Source: a virus. From it: a stretch of 39,660 bases of DNA. Both the position numbers and the translations under genes were made by a program. The notes under the pieces are model-generated. The model saw nothing but the letters and a program-made list of their open reading frames with translations. It was not told the origin of the DNA and did no database searches. The stretch spans positions 1 to 39,660 of IMG/VR virus record IMGVR_UViG_3300008108_000736. The stretch is one strand, 5' to 3'. Shown one piece after another: positions 28,087-35,272 of this stretch (positions are counted from its first letter, which is position 1; every line of letters starts with the position of its first letter).

Positions 28087-28977
28087 ATGATAAATCATTG
28101 GGCAAAAGTAGAAGGAACTGTAATTGATTTTACAGTTCCTTCTTTTAAAGAAACAGTCAAAAATCCGTTACACGCTGCTATTGAAGCAGTTGATGACATA
28201 GTAAAAAATTATCCACCTCCTTATAATCTTATGGTCAGTGGCGGGCTAGATAGTCAGGCCATGTTGTATGCGTGGAAAATGTCAGGACACCCGTTTAACG
28301 CATACTGTTTTCGGTACAACGAAACGTTCAACGAGCATGATATCAAGACGCTTCCTATTTTTTGCGAACAGGAAGACATTTCATATACCATAGTAGATTT
28401 TGATTACTTTAAGTTTTTGGAAGAAGAATACGATAGCATAGCAAAAAGATACAAATGTAGCAGTCCTCAAATATCCATGCATATAAGAATGGCAAGCCTC
28501 ATTGAGGGTACCTGTATGTACTCCGGAAATTTTCTAAATATGCAGTCAGCAAGTTTAACGTATGCTTTGTTAGGACTCTACAGATTTAGTCAATCTTCGG
28601 AAGGAAAAAACATTGTACCTTATTTTTTCCTACATACACCGGAGTTAGCATATAGTTTGAATTTTTTAGAGTCTTCCAGCGATACTAAAGCTAACCTTAG
28701 TACTTCACATATAACGTATGCTTATAGGGTTCATCTTTACCAAATGGGAGGGTTTCCGGTTATACCTCAAACAAAAAAGTTGAATGGTTTTGAAAAATTT
28801 AAAGAACACTATGATAGTCATGATTATGTTTTAAAAGATTTCAGAAACAAGATGAAGTGGTACAATAAACCAAGTCATAGACCATTTGATTGGTTATTTC
28901 GTTACCCATATGAAGACCTCTTCGGAGAGCCTGAACTTAAGTTTATTCTAAACAACCTCCCCTATGTCATAAATTAA
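28087..28977 (+). CDS. PP-loop ATPase, asparagine-synthase/ExsB-like
   Basis: The 296-aa protein has the PP-loop SGGLDSQAML (about residues 51-60), followed by a Rossmann-type core (FNAYCFRYNETFNEHDI). It lacks the QueC cysteine cluster, so it is a different branch from the gene at 4374. PP-loop enzymes adenylate a carbonyl before amination or thiolation, e.g. in tRNA modification or amide formation. The Cys residues are scattered (C88, C128), so tRNA thiolation is unproven. No clear ribosome-binding site. A terminator-like hairpin lies inside codons 8-19. Confidence 0.72.
   Translation: MINHWAKVEGTVIDFTVPSFKETVKNPLHAAIEAVDDIVKNYPPPYNLMVSGGLDSQAMLYAWKMSGHPFNAYCFRYNETFNEHDIKTLPIFCEQEDISYTIVDFDYFKFLEEEYDSIAKRYKCSSPQISMHIRMASLIEGTCMYSGNFLNMQSASLTYALLGLYRFSQSSEGKNIVPYFFLHTPELAYSLNFLESSSDTKANLSTSHITYAYRVHLYQMGGFPVIPQTKKLNGFEKFKEHYDSHDYVLKDFRNKMKWYNKPSHRPFDWLFRYPYEDLFGEPELKFILNNLPYVIN
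28110..28147 (+). terminator. Terminator-like hairpin inside the 5' end of the PP-loop gene
   Basis: AGAAGGAACTGTAA (28110-28123) pairs perfectly with TTACAGTTCCTTCT (28130-28143), 6-nt loop, then TTTT. It may end the subtilase transcript or attenuate the PP-loop gene. Confidence 0.55.
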
Positions 28978-28980
28978 TAC

Positions 28981-29009
28981 TTGACACCTTACCCAAAATC
29001 TAGTATAAC
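28981..29009 (+). promoter_or_regulatory. sigma70-like promoter of the metallophosphoesterase gene
   Basis: TTGACA 28981-28986, 17 nt, TATAAC 29004-29009; AAAGGA then ATG 29032. Confidence 0.8.
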
Positions 29010-29031
29010 AAATTATAGAAAGGAATTACTC

Positions 29032-29619
29032 ATGCCAGCAGTTTTTCTGACCAGCGACACGCACTTTGGTCATGCCAACATCTGCAAGTTCACCAACTAC
29101 GATGGTTCGCCTGTTCGTCCCTGGGACTCTGTTGAGGAAATGGACGAAGAAATGATCAAGCGTTGGAACGAGACCGTGGGTCCTAAGGATAAGGTCTATC
29201 ACTTGGGCGATGTTGTTATCAATCGCAGAGCGTTGGCAACACTAGACCGTCTTAACGGTGATAAGGTTCTGATTAAGGGCAACCACGATATCTTTCCGTT
29301 GAAGGATTATGTGAAGTACTTCCGAGACATTCGTGCATATCATGTTATGAACGGTATGATCCTGAGTCACATTCCTGTAAGCAAGGGAAGCATTGCTCGT
29401 TTTGGCACTAACATTCACGGTCACACTCACGGAAATCGTGTAATGAAGACTGTGGGTATATGGCCCTTTAAGAAGCAAGTTATTGATCCTGACTACTTCT
29501 GCGTTTGTGTTGAACAAACAGACTTCCGGCCCATCTTGTTTGAAGACGCAATCCAGCGTATCAAGGATCAGGGAGGTCAAATTGGTTTTAGAAATGGTAA
29601 TGGTCCAATCATTGATTAA
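29032..29619 (+). CDS. Calcineurin-like metallophosphoesterase
   Basis: Start taken at 29032 (AAAGGAATTACTC before it), as the longer ORF overlaps the promoter. The 195-aa protein carries all five blocks: SDTHFGH (D9, H11), LGDVV (D60), KGNHD (N84, H85), LSHIPV (H113) and HGHTHG (H131, H133). These bind two metals for phosphate ester cleavage. Phage homologues of this size act on nucleotides, cyclic nucleotides or RNA ends; a role beside RtcB in clearing cyclic-phosphate termini is possible but unproven. Confidence 0.9.
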   Translation: MPAVFLTSDTHFGHANICKFTNYDGSPVRPWDSVEEMDEEMIKRWNETVGPKDKVYHLGDVVINRRALATLDRLNGDKVLIKGNHDIFPLKDYVKYFRDIRAYHVMNGMILSHIPVSKGSIARFGTNIHGHTHGNRVMKTVGIWPFKKQVIDPDYFCVCVEQTDFRPILFEDAIQRIKDQGGQIGFRNGNGPIID

Positions 29620-29622
29620 ATA
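29617..29622 (+). promoter_or_regulatory. Late promoter motif, 5 nt before ATG 29628
   Basis: TAAATA-GTTGA-ATG. It starts at the last residues of the phosphoesterase stop codon. Confidence 0.5.
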
Positions 29623-29627
29623 GTTGA

Positions 29628-30056
29628 ATGAGCGTTACTGTTAGATTTCCCAAATACCAACAGCCTGACATAGAGAAAGCCAAAGTTGCTACTTCTTTGT
29701 GTCAGGCTGCCTCTTTATATATTTCCCTGCCAAATAATATCATAGTTGAGTTTGTAGATTTGGGTCACAATGCGTATGGTGAGTCCACACTGACATTCAA
29801 TAAGGAAAGCAAGGTCCGTATCAACCTACAGCTATCTACTAAAGAACTGATATATCCACTAGTACACGAGTTACTGCACTTGAATCAGATACACGAGGGT
29901 AGACTGTCAGTAACGAGATTTGGCGACTGTGTATGGGAAGGAAAGACGTACAAGCTGAATCAATCTAAAATGTCATACAAAGAGTATACCCGGCTTCCTT
30001 GGGAACTTGACGTAACCAGCAGAGAACAGCAACTTTTGGCTAACATACTGCAATAA
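29628..30056 (+). CDS. HExxH metalloprotease-like protein
   Basis: The 142-aa protein has VHELLHLNQ (HELLH at about residues 84-88), the zinc-binding HExxH of zincin proteases, and a later PWELDVTSREQQLL that could give the third ligand, as in SprT/ImmA-like families. It is probably a single zinc-protease or de-repressor-type domain acting in the cytoplasm. The substrate is unknown. The end is followed at once by the promoter at 30061. Confidence 0.7.
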   Translation: MSVTVRFPKYQQPDIEKAKVATSLCQAASLYISLPNNIIVEFVDLGHNAYGESTLTFNKESKVRINLQLSTKELIYPLVHELLHLNQIHEGRLSVTRFGDCVWEGKTYKLNQSKMSYKEYTRLPWELDVTSREQQLLANILQ

Positions 30057-30060
30057 ACGG

Positions 30061-30089
30061 TTGACACCACTCCCCTACTATAGTATAGT
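30061..30089 (+). promoter_or_regulatory. sigma70-like promoter with leaderless arrangement
   Basis: TTGACA 30061-30066, 17 nt, TATAGT 30084-30089. The ATG at 30097 is 7 nt after the -10 box. Confidence 0.7.
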
Positions 30090-30096
30090 GAATCTT

Positions 30097-30519
30097 ATGA
30101 ACGATGATGATTACGGTTGGATTAAACAGATTTTCGCCCAGCGTATCTATGGAAAATCTGTGGATAGTATTTGGATAGATGAGGCAAAAGACATGGGTTA
30201 TTCATATTCTAGAGGTTACTACAAGGATACCCGCGGTGATGAAGTCGCTACTGCGGTTCTTGAAGCATACTCTAAGGGCGTTGAATTTGACACCTTGCTC
30301 ACTAAGAACAAGCAAGTGCGTACCTACTGGAACCAAATCCAATCTGAAAAGATTCGTGCTGAACAGGCGAGAGAAAGAGAACGCCAGCGGCAGGCAAAGC
30401 TTGCTGAAAAGCGAGCCATTGAACAGGCTAAGCGTGAAGAGGTTATGACCAAGCTTACTCCTGAGGAGCTTGAAGCATTTGGTCTTGTTAAGAAGCCTAG
30501 AAAGGTTACAAAGCGATGA
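30097..30519 (+). CDS. Coiled-coil hypothetical protein, 140 aa
   Basis: Start taken at ATG 30097, since the longer ORF (TTG at 30061) begins in the promoter. N-terminal half: MNDDDYGWIKQIFAQRIYGK..., mixed alpha-beta. Residues 85-125 are a charged single helix or coiled coil (EKIRAEQARERERQRQAKLAEKRAIEQAKREE), ending KKPRKVTKR. No family is recognised. It starts a four-to-six-gene operon with ATGA and 1-nt overlaps to 31812. Confidence 0.75.
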   Translation: MNDDDYGWIKQIFAQRIYGKSVDSIWIDEAKDMGYSYSRGYYKDTRGDEVATAVLEAYSKGVEFDTLLTKNKQVRTYWNQIQSEKIRAEQARERERQRQAKLAEKRAIEQAKREEVMTKLTPEELEAFGLVKKPRKVTKR

Positions 30520-30857
30520 ACGAAGATACTGAACTACAGATTGCTCCCGAAGTTTATGAAGAAATCCTTCGTAACACTGACAAGAAGAACTATGTCAACC
30601 AAAATGAACGTATTCTGCGTAAGACTATGGTTGCACTAGTTAAGTCAGGTCATGCTACCTTCTTGTTCCTTCGTGATGATGAAAGCCGTAACTGGTGGGG
30701 CAAGATTGTAAAGCAAGCTAATGCTACTGTTGAGAAGCGTAGAGAAGCTTGGAGAATCTACGAAATCAAGAAGAATGCGTGGGACCGTCTTAGTGAAGAA
30801 GATCGCAAGATTCTAAAGATTCGCAAGCCTACTATGCCTAGAGGACCGAGGGTATAA
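30516..30857 (+). CDS. Hypothetical protein, 113 aa
   Basis: ATGA overlap with the previous gene. The protein is helical and basic toward the end (VEKRREAWRIYEIKKNAWDRLSEEDRKILKIRKPTMPRGPRV). RDDESRNWWGKIV in the centre is Trp-rich. No domain recognised; probably partners with neighbours of the operon. Confidence 0.75.
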   Translation: MNEDTELQIAPEVYEEILRNTDKKNYVNQNERILRKTMVALVKSGHATFLFLRDDESRNWWGKIVKQANATVEKRREAWRIYEIKKNAWDRLSEEDRKILKIRKPTMPRGPRV

Positions 30858-31117
30858 TGAATATGTTTGTGCTTTGGCTAGTTATTGCCATCCTTATTTT
30901 TTCTGGTTTGTTATACCTTATCGGAAGACAAACTCATCCTAATGAGGATGATAGGCCAATGATAATGTTTACTGCTTTTATAGCATCCCTAATTTGGCCT
31001 TTGATTCTCATAGTAGGTATTGTTGCCGCCCCATTCTATCTCCCATATAAGCTTGGAGTTAAGCATCGGGAAAAGGATATAAACAAAAAGCGTACTTGGG
31101 AAACGTTGAAGAAGTAA
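30857..31117 (+). CDS. Small membrane protein, two helices, 86 aa
   Basis: Overlaps the previous stop by 1 nt (TAATG). Hydrophobic segments at about residues 3-22 (MFVLWLVIAILIFSGLLYLI) and 38-63 are separated by a short polar loop (RQTHPNEDDRP), with a positive tail (KHREKDINKKR). This predicts both ends on the same side, probably cytoplasmic by the positive-inside rule. Could be a holin or exclusion protein, but no holin family is recognised. Confidence 0.75.
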   Translation: MNMFVLWLVIAILIFSGLLYLIGRQTHPNEDDRPMIMFTAFIASLIWPLILIVGIVAAPFYLPYKLGVKHREKDINKKRTWETLKK

Positions 31118-31118
31118 C

Positions 31119-31358
31119 ATGCCTAAACCGCTTCCGGAACACAAGGACCTTTTGGGTCGCATTCTCAACGTAGGTGATTATGTTGCCTATCCAGACTCTA
31201 ACCAACTTAAGATTGGCAAAATTGACAAGCTTAATCAAAAGATGGTTAGAGTCACGACTGGCAAAGATTGGAGACCTACTACCAATAAGTACCCATCTGA
31301 TACTACTAAGTTAGACGGTCCGGATCTAACTGTCTATTTGTTGACACGCGGAACATGA
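31119..31358 (+). CDS. SH3/KOW-like small protein, 79 aa
   Basis: One base after the previous stop. NVGDYVAYPDSNQLKIGKIDKLNQKMVRVTTG has the GDxVxY...GxI......VxV rhythm of a KOW/SH3-like barrel. Similar small phage proteins are of unknown role. Ends in ATGA overlap with the following short membrane protein. Confidence 0.7.
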   Translation: MPKPLPEHKDLLGRILNVGDYVAYPDSNQLKIGKIDKLNQKMVRVTTGKDWRPTTNKYPSDTTKLDGPDLTVYLLTRGT

Positions 31359-31510
31359 TATCTAAGTTAGAAACTATTCTGATTTTGGCATTAGTTTCGC
31401 TACTATGGCTAGTTGGTTTGGTTATATTCAGTCTTTACTGGATAGCAATTTTGTGTTATATTACATTTAGTGAATCAGTAACAAGGATAAGAAAATGGTT
31501 GAAAATATGA
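31355..31510 (+). CDS. Very small membrane protein, 51 aa
   Basis: ATGA overlap at 31355-31358 sets the start. MISKLETILILALVSLLWLVG... is almost wholly hydrophobic through residue 37, then a basic end (TRIRKWLKI): one long or two short helices. Its stop overlaps the next gene, keeping the coupled chain intact. Function unknown; lysis or membrane-protection roles are possible. Confidence 0.6.
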   Translation: MISKLETILILALVSLLWLVGLVIFSLYWIAILCYITFSESVTRIRKWLKI

Positions 31511-31812
31511 ACGTTTATGAACCCGATCAGCACACTCTTGATAATGACATTGAAGTGTTTCGTGGCTGGCTCAAGGGTGTACTCACTGTGCAGCCAGCTA
31601 CTATCACCTTCACTAAGAAGGATGGTACCGAACGTGTAATGAACTGCACCCTTCGTGGTGATATGCTTCCTGTTGTTGAAATCAAGGAAGACAAGGCCCC
31701 TCGTAAGCAGAATGACAGTGTTCTTTCTGTGTATGATCTTGACGCACAGGGCTGGCGCAGCTTCACTCTATCGTCGGTAAAGCGGGTAGAATTTGTTATT
31801 GACGGCGAGTAA
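31495..31812 (+). CDS. DUF2693-like small protein, 105 aa
   Basis: AAGGA 7 nt upstream favours the ATG at 31495; an alternative ATG at 31507 overlaps the previous stop as ATGA. TITFTKKDGTERVMNCTL and RSFTLSSVKRVEFV are typical of small phage proteins with a V.F.K.DGT.R strand pair and a final RsF.l..V..v strand, a one-barrel fold of unknown function. It ends the operon and overlaps the converging GIY-YIG gene by 17 nt. Confidence 0.7.
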   Translation: MVENMNVYEPDQHTLDNDIEVFRGWLKGVLTVQPATITFTKKDGTERVMNCTLRGDMLPVVEIKEDKAPRKQNDSVLSVYDLDAQGWRSFTLSSVKRVEFVIDGE

Positions 31813-32236
31813 GCTTACTCCTCAAGAGTTCTCGTTTTTTAGAGCCCTTCGTAGATCGCTTAGCAGAAAATTTGGCTTGATTAATTGCATGTCTATTTTT
31901 TCTTCTATCAAGCATATTCTTAATTCCGAGAATAGTTTCATCTTTTATGATATTAATGGAACCGTCGCTGCCCTCCCCAGATTCCGGTATTAAGTTTGCC
32001 CACAGCTTGTTTTCTACTACATTCCACAGATTACTATAGTAAAGGCCCCATTTTTTGACCTCTTCGTTGGTTTCACATTCTTTTAATATAACGGTGGTAA
32101 CATCATATCCGTGCTTTTTTATATGTTTAGACCAATAAACACCCGATCCTTTATACGTAAAAGGATTGCGAGTTGTCTTGCCTAAATATTGTAATCCAGT
32201 TACATTGTGAGTTTTTTTGTATAAGTAAATAGTCAT
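31796..32236 (-). CDS. GIY-YIG endonuclease-like protein
   Basis: The 146-aa protein begins IYLYKKTHNVTGLQYLGKTTRNPFTYKGSGVYWSKHIKKHG: the IYLxK...GLxYLGKT form of GIY-YIG with KGSGxYW, as in T4 Seg-like and other phage nucleases. The C-terminal half is basic (MLDRRKNRHAINQAKFSAKRSTKGSKKRE) and probably binds DNA (NUMOD-like). GAGGAG lies upstream of the start. Likely a free-standing homing nuclease: it is antisense to neighbours and separates two operons. Confidence 0.82.
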   Translation of the reverse strand: MTIYLYKKTHNVTGLQYLGKTTRNPFTYKGSGVYWSKHIKKHGYDVTTVILKECETNEEVKKWGLYYSNLWNVVENKLWANLIPESGEGSDGSINIIKDETILGIKNMLDRRKNRHAINQAKFSAKRSTKGSKKRELLRSKLTRRQ

Positions 32237-32466
32237 AGCTGATGCTCCTCGTAAGCGTTAGAGTAGTCGGAGAGGTTAGAGACTCGCGGACTACACTATT
32301 ATTTATTCCTGGAAAACGACAGGGCGTGTGTCTTTCACGATGAGTGACGACTAAAACCGTAATATAAGTATTTTATACCAGCCCTTAGGGGCTAAGTATA
32401 TATGTCAGTTGTGAGAATTCTGACAGAGGGCTTGACATTCAAGCTGTTTTGATGTAGTGTGATATT
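32237..32466 (+). other. Intergenic stretch, promoter plus hairpins
   Basis: No gene seen until ATG 32467. It contains an AGCCC-TTA-GGGGCT hairpin near 32380 and the promoter at 32432-32460. Confidence 0.4.
32432..32460 (+). promoter_or_regulatory. Weak sigma70-like promoter, leaderless arrangement
   Basis: TTGACA 32432-32437, 17 nt, TAGTGT 32455-32460. ATG 32467 is 6 nt after the -10 box. Confidence 0.5.
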
Positions 32467-32631
32467 ATGAAAAGCGAAATTTTACATATCACACTAGGAC
32501 GTAAAAAGACGAGAGCCTTAGAGTTTTATGCTCATGGTACTCCCTTTAAGCCTAAAGCAGTCAAACTTAAGACTGCATACAAGCGTAAGTCCAAACATCA
32601 AAAGAGAGAAAGTCAAGCTTACATTGACTGA
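32467..32631 (+). CDS. Small very basic protein, 54 aa
   Basis: ATG 32467 lies at the expected transcription start of the promoter just upstream. MKSEILHITLGRKKTRALEFYAHGTPFKPKAVKLKTAYKRKSKHQKRES... is strongly basic (about one third Lys/Arg), suggesting nucleic-acid binding. No family recognised. A terminator-like hairpin follows at 32674. Confidence 0.6.
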   Translation: MKSEILHITLGRKKTRALEFYAHGTPFKPKAVKLKTAYKRKSKHQKRESQAYID

Positions 32632-32673
32632 TTATTTCAGTTAATTGCCACATAGTGTTCACGTAGGACATGC

Positions 32674-32708
32674 ATGACCCTATCATTGATAGGGTCATCC
32701 TATTTTAA
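32674..32708 (+). terminator. Terminator-like hairpin
   Basis: ATGACCCTATC (32674-32684) pairs perfectly with GATAGGGTCAT (32688-32698), 3-nt loop, then CCTATTTT. Confidence 0.6.
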
Positions 32709-32810
32709 CACTATTGGAAGTGCTACTTTAGTAGATAGATAAGGTGTCCCGTAAGAAGGACTAGACAACATGCCTATTGTATCATAAAGCGGCCCAATTA
32801 AGGAAAAATA

Positions 32811-33485
32811 ATGTTATATTCTCAATCTAACGCTACCATAGACGTAGCAAAAACTTGGAAAGTTCTAATTGCCGCACTTTCTGTAATTTTCATTTGGCAA
32901 TTTATTAACACATATACCCCTGCTAGTTTAATGCCTAGCGCAAAGGCGCAAGAGGCTACACAAACTACACAAGTAGATCAAGCAGCTACGCAGATTGAAC
33001 GTCCTAAGCAGGAACCTATACAAACCCCACAACAGAGATTTATGGAAGAATGGAGAAATGCTAAGTTTCTATCCATTGTTGACACGCCTGATAAGATTAG
33101 ATATACAGAAGAGGATATGTTCTGCATGGCAAAGAACATTTATCATGAAGCTGGTAATCAAAGTCGTTTAGGTAAGTTTGCTGTTGCTCAGGTAACTATC
33201 AATAGAATGAAGCACCCTCTTTGGAGAGACACTATTTGCGGTGTCGTATTTGAACCTTATCAATTCTCCTGGGCCAATAATCGTAGCATTCGGTGGACTA
33301 CTCCGCGCTCAAGTGAAGCATGGAGAGAAAGCAGAGAAATAGCCCGAGAAGCACTAACTCACGGCTTTAGGGTAAAGGGACTAGAGGATGCAGTGTATTA
33401 TCATGCAACCTATGTGAGTCCAAATTGGAGAAATGTAGACCGACTCGTTAGAATCGGTGCTCATATCTTCTACGAACGAGCTTAA
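32811..33485 (+). CDS. Cell-wall hydrolase SleB-like endolysin with N-terminal anchor
   Basis: The 224-aa protein has a single hydrophobic segment at about 19-35 (VLIAALSVIFIWQFI), a Gln/Thr-rich linker, and a Hydrolase_2 (SleB/CwlJ) domain from about 100: FCMAKNIYHEAGNQS (catalytic E113), GVVFEPYQFSWANN, and the ALTHGF...YYHATYVSPNW end. SleB domains cut the glycan strand as lytic transglycosylases. The N-terminal segment implies a signal-anchor-release endolysin that uses the host Sec system. AAGG lies before the ATG. Confidence 0.88.
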   Translation: MLYSQSNATIDVAKTWKVLIAALSVIFIWQFINTYTPASLMPSAKAQEATQTTQVDQAATQIERPKQEPIQTPQQRFMEEWRNAKFLSIVDTPDKIRYTEEDMFCMAKNIYHEAGNQSRLGKFAVAQVTINRMKHPLWRDTICGVVFEPYQFSWANNRSIRWTTPRSSEAWRESREIAREALTHGFRVKGLEDAVYYHATYVSPNWRNVDRLVRIGAHIFYERA

Positions 33486-33490
33486 TAAGA

Positions 33491-33523
33491 AAGGTAGGGT
33501 CTTAACCGACTCTACCTTTTTTT
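33491..33523 (+). terminator. Rho-independent terminator after the endolysin
   Basis: GGTAGGGTC (33493-33501) pairs with GACTCTACC (33508-33516), one G:U, followed by seven T. Confidence 0.85.
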
Positions 33524-33542
33524 GTGGCTGGCATCTTTTTGG

Positions 33543-33571
33543 TTGACATTGTTTGCCCATTTTGCTATAAA
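33543..33571 (+). promoter_or_regulatory. sigma70-like promoter, TGCCCA class, copy of 18240
   Basis: TTGACA 33543-33548, 17 nt with TGCCCA, TATAAA 33566-33571. Same spacer as at 18240 and a nearly identical region down to the AAGGAG. Confidence 0.85.
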
Positions 33572-33596
33572 GAATGTATAGCAAGGAGATAATGTT

Positions 33597-33911
33597 ATGG
33601 CGTTTTTCACTATCGTTGGTATGATTGTTTCGGGTATTGTTGCTCTAGCAATTAGCGCACTGATTATCGCTCTAGTTATTAACTTCATCGGTTATCAGAA
33701 GGGCGCTCGTAACATCCGAGATTATCTCTATTACGGTGAAAATCGTAGTCAGTGGTTTTGGACTAAGCATGGTGCTAAGCTTTGGCTCCGTTCTTTCCGC
33801 AAGGGCGGTGGGTGGTTCAGCGAGACTGCTGACCCCGAAGATGATAACTACGATCTAGAAATCTATGAAAATGGTAAGATCGTTCGTAAGCCTACTCGCT
33901 ATCCCGGCTAA
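33597..33911 (+). CDS. Membrane-anchored small protein, 104 aa
   Basis: AAGGAG at 33583 supports the ATG. A long hydrophobic stretch (residues 3-33, FFTIVGMIVSGIVALAISALIIALVINFIGY) forms one or two helices. The rest is basic/aromatic then acidic (WFWTKHGAKLWLRSFRKGG, ADPEDDNYDLEIYENG) and should face the cytoplasm. No family recognised. Being expressed from the same promoter type as 18294, it may belong to the same early programme. Confidence 0.75.
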   Translation: MAFFTIVGMIVSGIVALAISALIIALVINFIGYQKGARNIRDYLYYGENRSQWFWTKHGAKLWLRSFRKGGGWFSETADPEDDNYDLEIYENGKIVRKPTRYPG

Positions 33912-33940
33912 AAATATTTTGCAAAAAGGTCACTTTTTGG

Positions 33941-33969
33941 TTGACAAAGGTGCCCAAACTTGTTATAAG
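33941..33969 (+). promoter_or_regulatory. sigma70-like promoter, TGCCCA class
   Basis: TTGACA 33941-33946, 17 nt with TGCCCA, TATAAG 33964-33969. Confidence 0.8.
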
Positions 33970-34001
33970 AGTATATCAAGAACGAAGAAAGGGTTTACAA
34001 A

Positions 34002-34415
34002 ATGGCTTACGTTTCGCAGCAGATGAAGGCAGAACTCGCTCCCGCAATCAAGTCCATTCTTAATAAGTATGGCGTTAAGGGTTCGCTTGCTGTTAGCAAT
34101 CATTCTACTCTCGTTCTCAATATCAAGTCAGGCAAGATTGACTTCATCAAGAATTATAACGATGTTGTTGATCAGCGTAACGCAGGTGATCTTCGTCAGG
34201 GTTACAAAGCTGACGGCTATATTCAGGTTAATCCTTACTGGACTGATGAACATTTCACTGGTAAGGCTAAGAAGTTCCTCGCAGAAGTCATTGCTGCGAT
34301 GAAGGGCCCGAAGTTCTTTGATCATTCGGATTCTATGACTGACTACTTCCATGTCAGTCACTACATTGACATTAACGTGGGCAAGTGGAATAAGCCCTAC
34401 ATTGTTACTAAGTAA
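34002..34415 (+). CDS. Conserved-type phage protein, 137 aa
   Basis: GAAAGGG lies before the ATG. MAYVSQQMKAELAPAIKSILNKYGVKGSLAVSNHSTLVLNIKSGKIDF is an alpha-beta start with a conserved-looking NHSTLVLNI strand; the centre repeats YIQVNPYW and ADGY, and the end is FDHSDSMTDYFHVSHYIDINVGKW. This pattern is familiar from phage and plasmid proteins of unknown function, including polyvalent-protein domains, but I cannot name the family. Early expression is likely. Confidence 0.75.
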   Translation: MAYVSQQMKAELAPAIKSILNKYGVKGSLAVSNHSTLVLNIKSGKIDFIKNYNDVVDQRNAGDLRQGYKADGYIQVNPYWTDEHFTGKAKKFLAEVIAAMKGPKFFDHSDSMTDYFHVSHYIDINVGKWNKPYIVTK

Positions 34416-34428
34416 GAAAGGTAAACTA

Positions 34429-34578
34429 ATGCATACTTTTTGGGTTATGATTAAGAATTCGTCCGGTATGCCCATGCGGGTAGAACTACAGGCAGAAAAT
34501 AACTTCCGAGCAATTGAACTTGCTAAGGCACTCTATGGCAGGCAGTTGATTTCAGAAGGTGCGAATCTCATTCGCTAA
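34429..34578 (+). CDS. Small hypothetical protein, 49 aa
   Basis: Start at ATG 34429 after AAAGG, 13 nt past the previous stop. Product MHTFWVMIKNSSGMPMRVELQAENNFRAIELAKALYGRQLISEGANLIR is one strand pair plus a helix, like short phage proteins related to ribbon-helix folds, but no family is certain. Co-transcribed with the upstream gene. Confidence 0.65.
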   Translation: MHTFWVMIKNSSGMPMRVELQAENNFRAIELAKALYGRQLISEGANLIR

Positions 34579-34586
34579 AAGTGTTT

Positions 34587-34617
34587 TGGGCACTATGTCA
34601 ATTGACATGGGTGCCCA
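34587..34617. promoter_or_regulatory. Palindrome over the -35 region, possible operator or hairpin
   Basis: TGGGCAC-T-ATGTCAA / TTGACAT-GG-GTGCCCA, centred between 34601 and 34602. All but three central bases pair. It covers the -35 box and the TGCCCA element of the promoter. Confidence 0.6.
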
Positions 34618-34630
34618 TACCTGTTATAAC
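34602..34630 (+). promoter_or_regulatory. sigma70-like promoter, TGCCCA class
   Basis: TTGACA 34602-34607, 17 nt with TGCCCA, TATAAC 34625-34630, followed by a leader of about 47 nt to ATG 34684. Confidence 0.8.
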
Positions 34631-34683
34631 AATAATGTGTAATTGTACACAACTTTTAACTAACTCTTTTTATGGAGAATAAT

Positions 34684-35046
34684 ATGACTTCACAAACTTT
34701 TAAGGTTGTCGGCATTACCGAACACAACGGTAACGTTAAGGTTCGTTTTACGCATGACATGGTCCGCCGTGTCAAGCAGTTTAGTAAGGGCGGCGCAAGC
34801 CGTATTGACTTTATTGAACTTCCTGAGGAAATGACCAAGATTGATGCTCTCAAGTATATGCTTACTTGTCGTGAGTTTTCGTCTGAGGATGATCAGGCAA
34901 CGATTCTTGATACTCTTGCTGACAAGGAAAAGGAAGCACGTAAGGGTGAAGTAAAGGTCAAGAAGAACATTTCTCTTGACGCAATTAAGAATCGTCCGCG
35001 CAAGGACGTTTCTGTTAATGACATTTTGGAGGCAGTAAATGGCTAA
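34684..35046 (+). CDS. Hypothetical protein, 120 aa
   Basis: Two in-frame ATGs exist. The one at 34684 has GGAG six bases before it, so it is preferred over 34672. MTSQTFKVVGITEHNGNVKVRFTHDMVRRVKQFSKGG is beta-rich; residues 80-115 are charged helix (DTLADKEKEARKGEVKVKKN). No family recognised. It overlaps the next gene by 8 nt. Confidence 0.75.
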   Translation: MTSQTFKVVGITEHNGNVKVRFTHDMVRRVKQFSKGGASRIDFIELPEEMTKIDALKYMLTCREFSSEDDQATILDTLADKEKEARKGEVKVKKNISLDAIKNRPRKDVSVNDILEAVNG

Positions 35047-35242
35047 GGCTAAGAAGATTGGCGACAAGCTTGCTAAGGTTGGTGAATGCGTCAACGTCTA
35101 TTTCTATGACAACGCATACATGGTTGAAGCAAACGGTCGTGACAAGAAAGATGATTGGTGTTCAGTCAAGCTAATGTGCAAGGACCTTGATGAAGTTCAG
35201 GCACTTCTACTTGAAGTAGAATCACTTCCCCGTGATAGCTAA
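35039..35242 (+). CDS. Small hypothetical protein, 67 aa
   Basis: Overlaps the previous gene by 8 nt, indicating coupled translation; GGAG lies at about 35027. MAKAKKIGDKLAKVGECVNVYFYDNAYMVEANGRDKKDDWCSVKLMCKDLDEVQALLLEVESL: a basic N-terminus then a beta-beta-alpha layout. Last plus-strand gene before the terminator and the tail-fibre block. Confidence 0.75.
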   Translation: MAKAKKIGDKLAKVGECVNVYFYDNAYMVEANGRDKKDDWCSVKLMCKDLDEVQALLLEVESLPRDS

Positions 35243-35245
35243 AAA

Positions 35246-35272
35246 GAAAGCCCCGAAAGGGGCTTTCTTATT
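35246..35272. terminator. Bidirectional terminator between early and tail-fibre genes
   Basis: GAAAGCCCC (35246-35254), GAAA tetraloop, GGGGCTTTC (35259-35267), then TTATT; A-rich on the other side. It can stop both converging transcripts. Confidence 0.85.
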
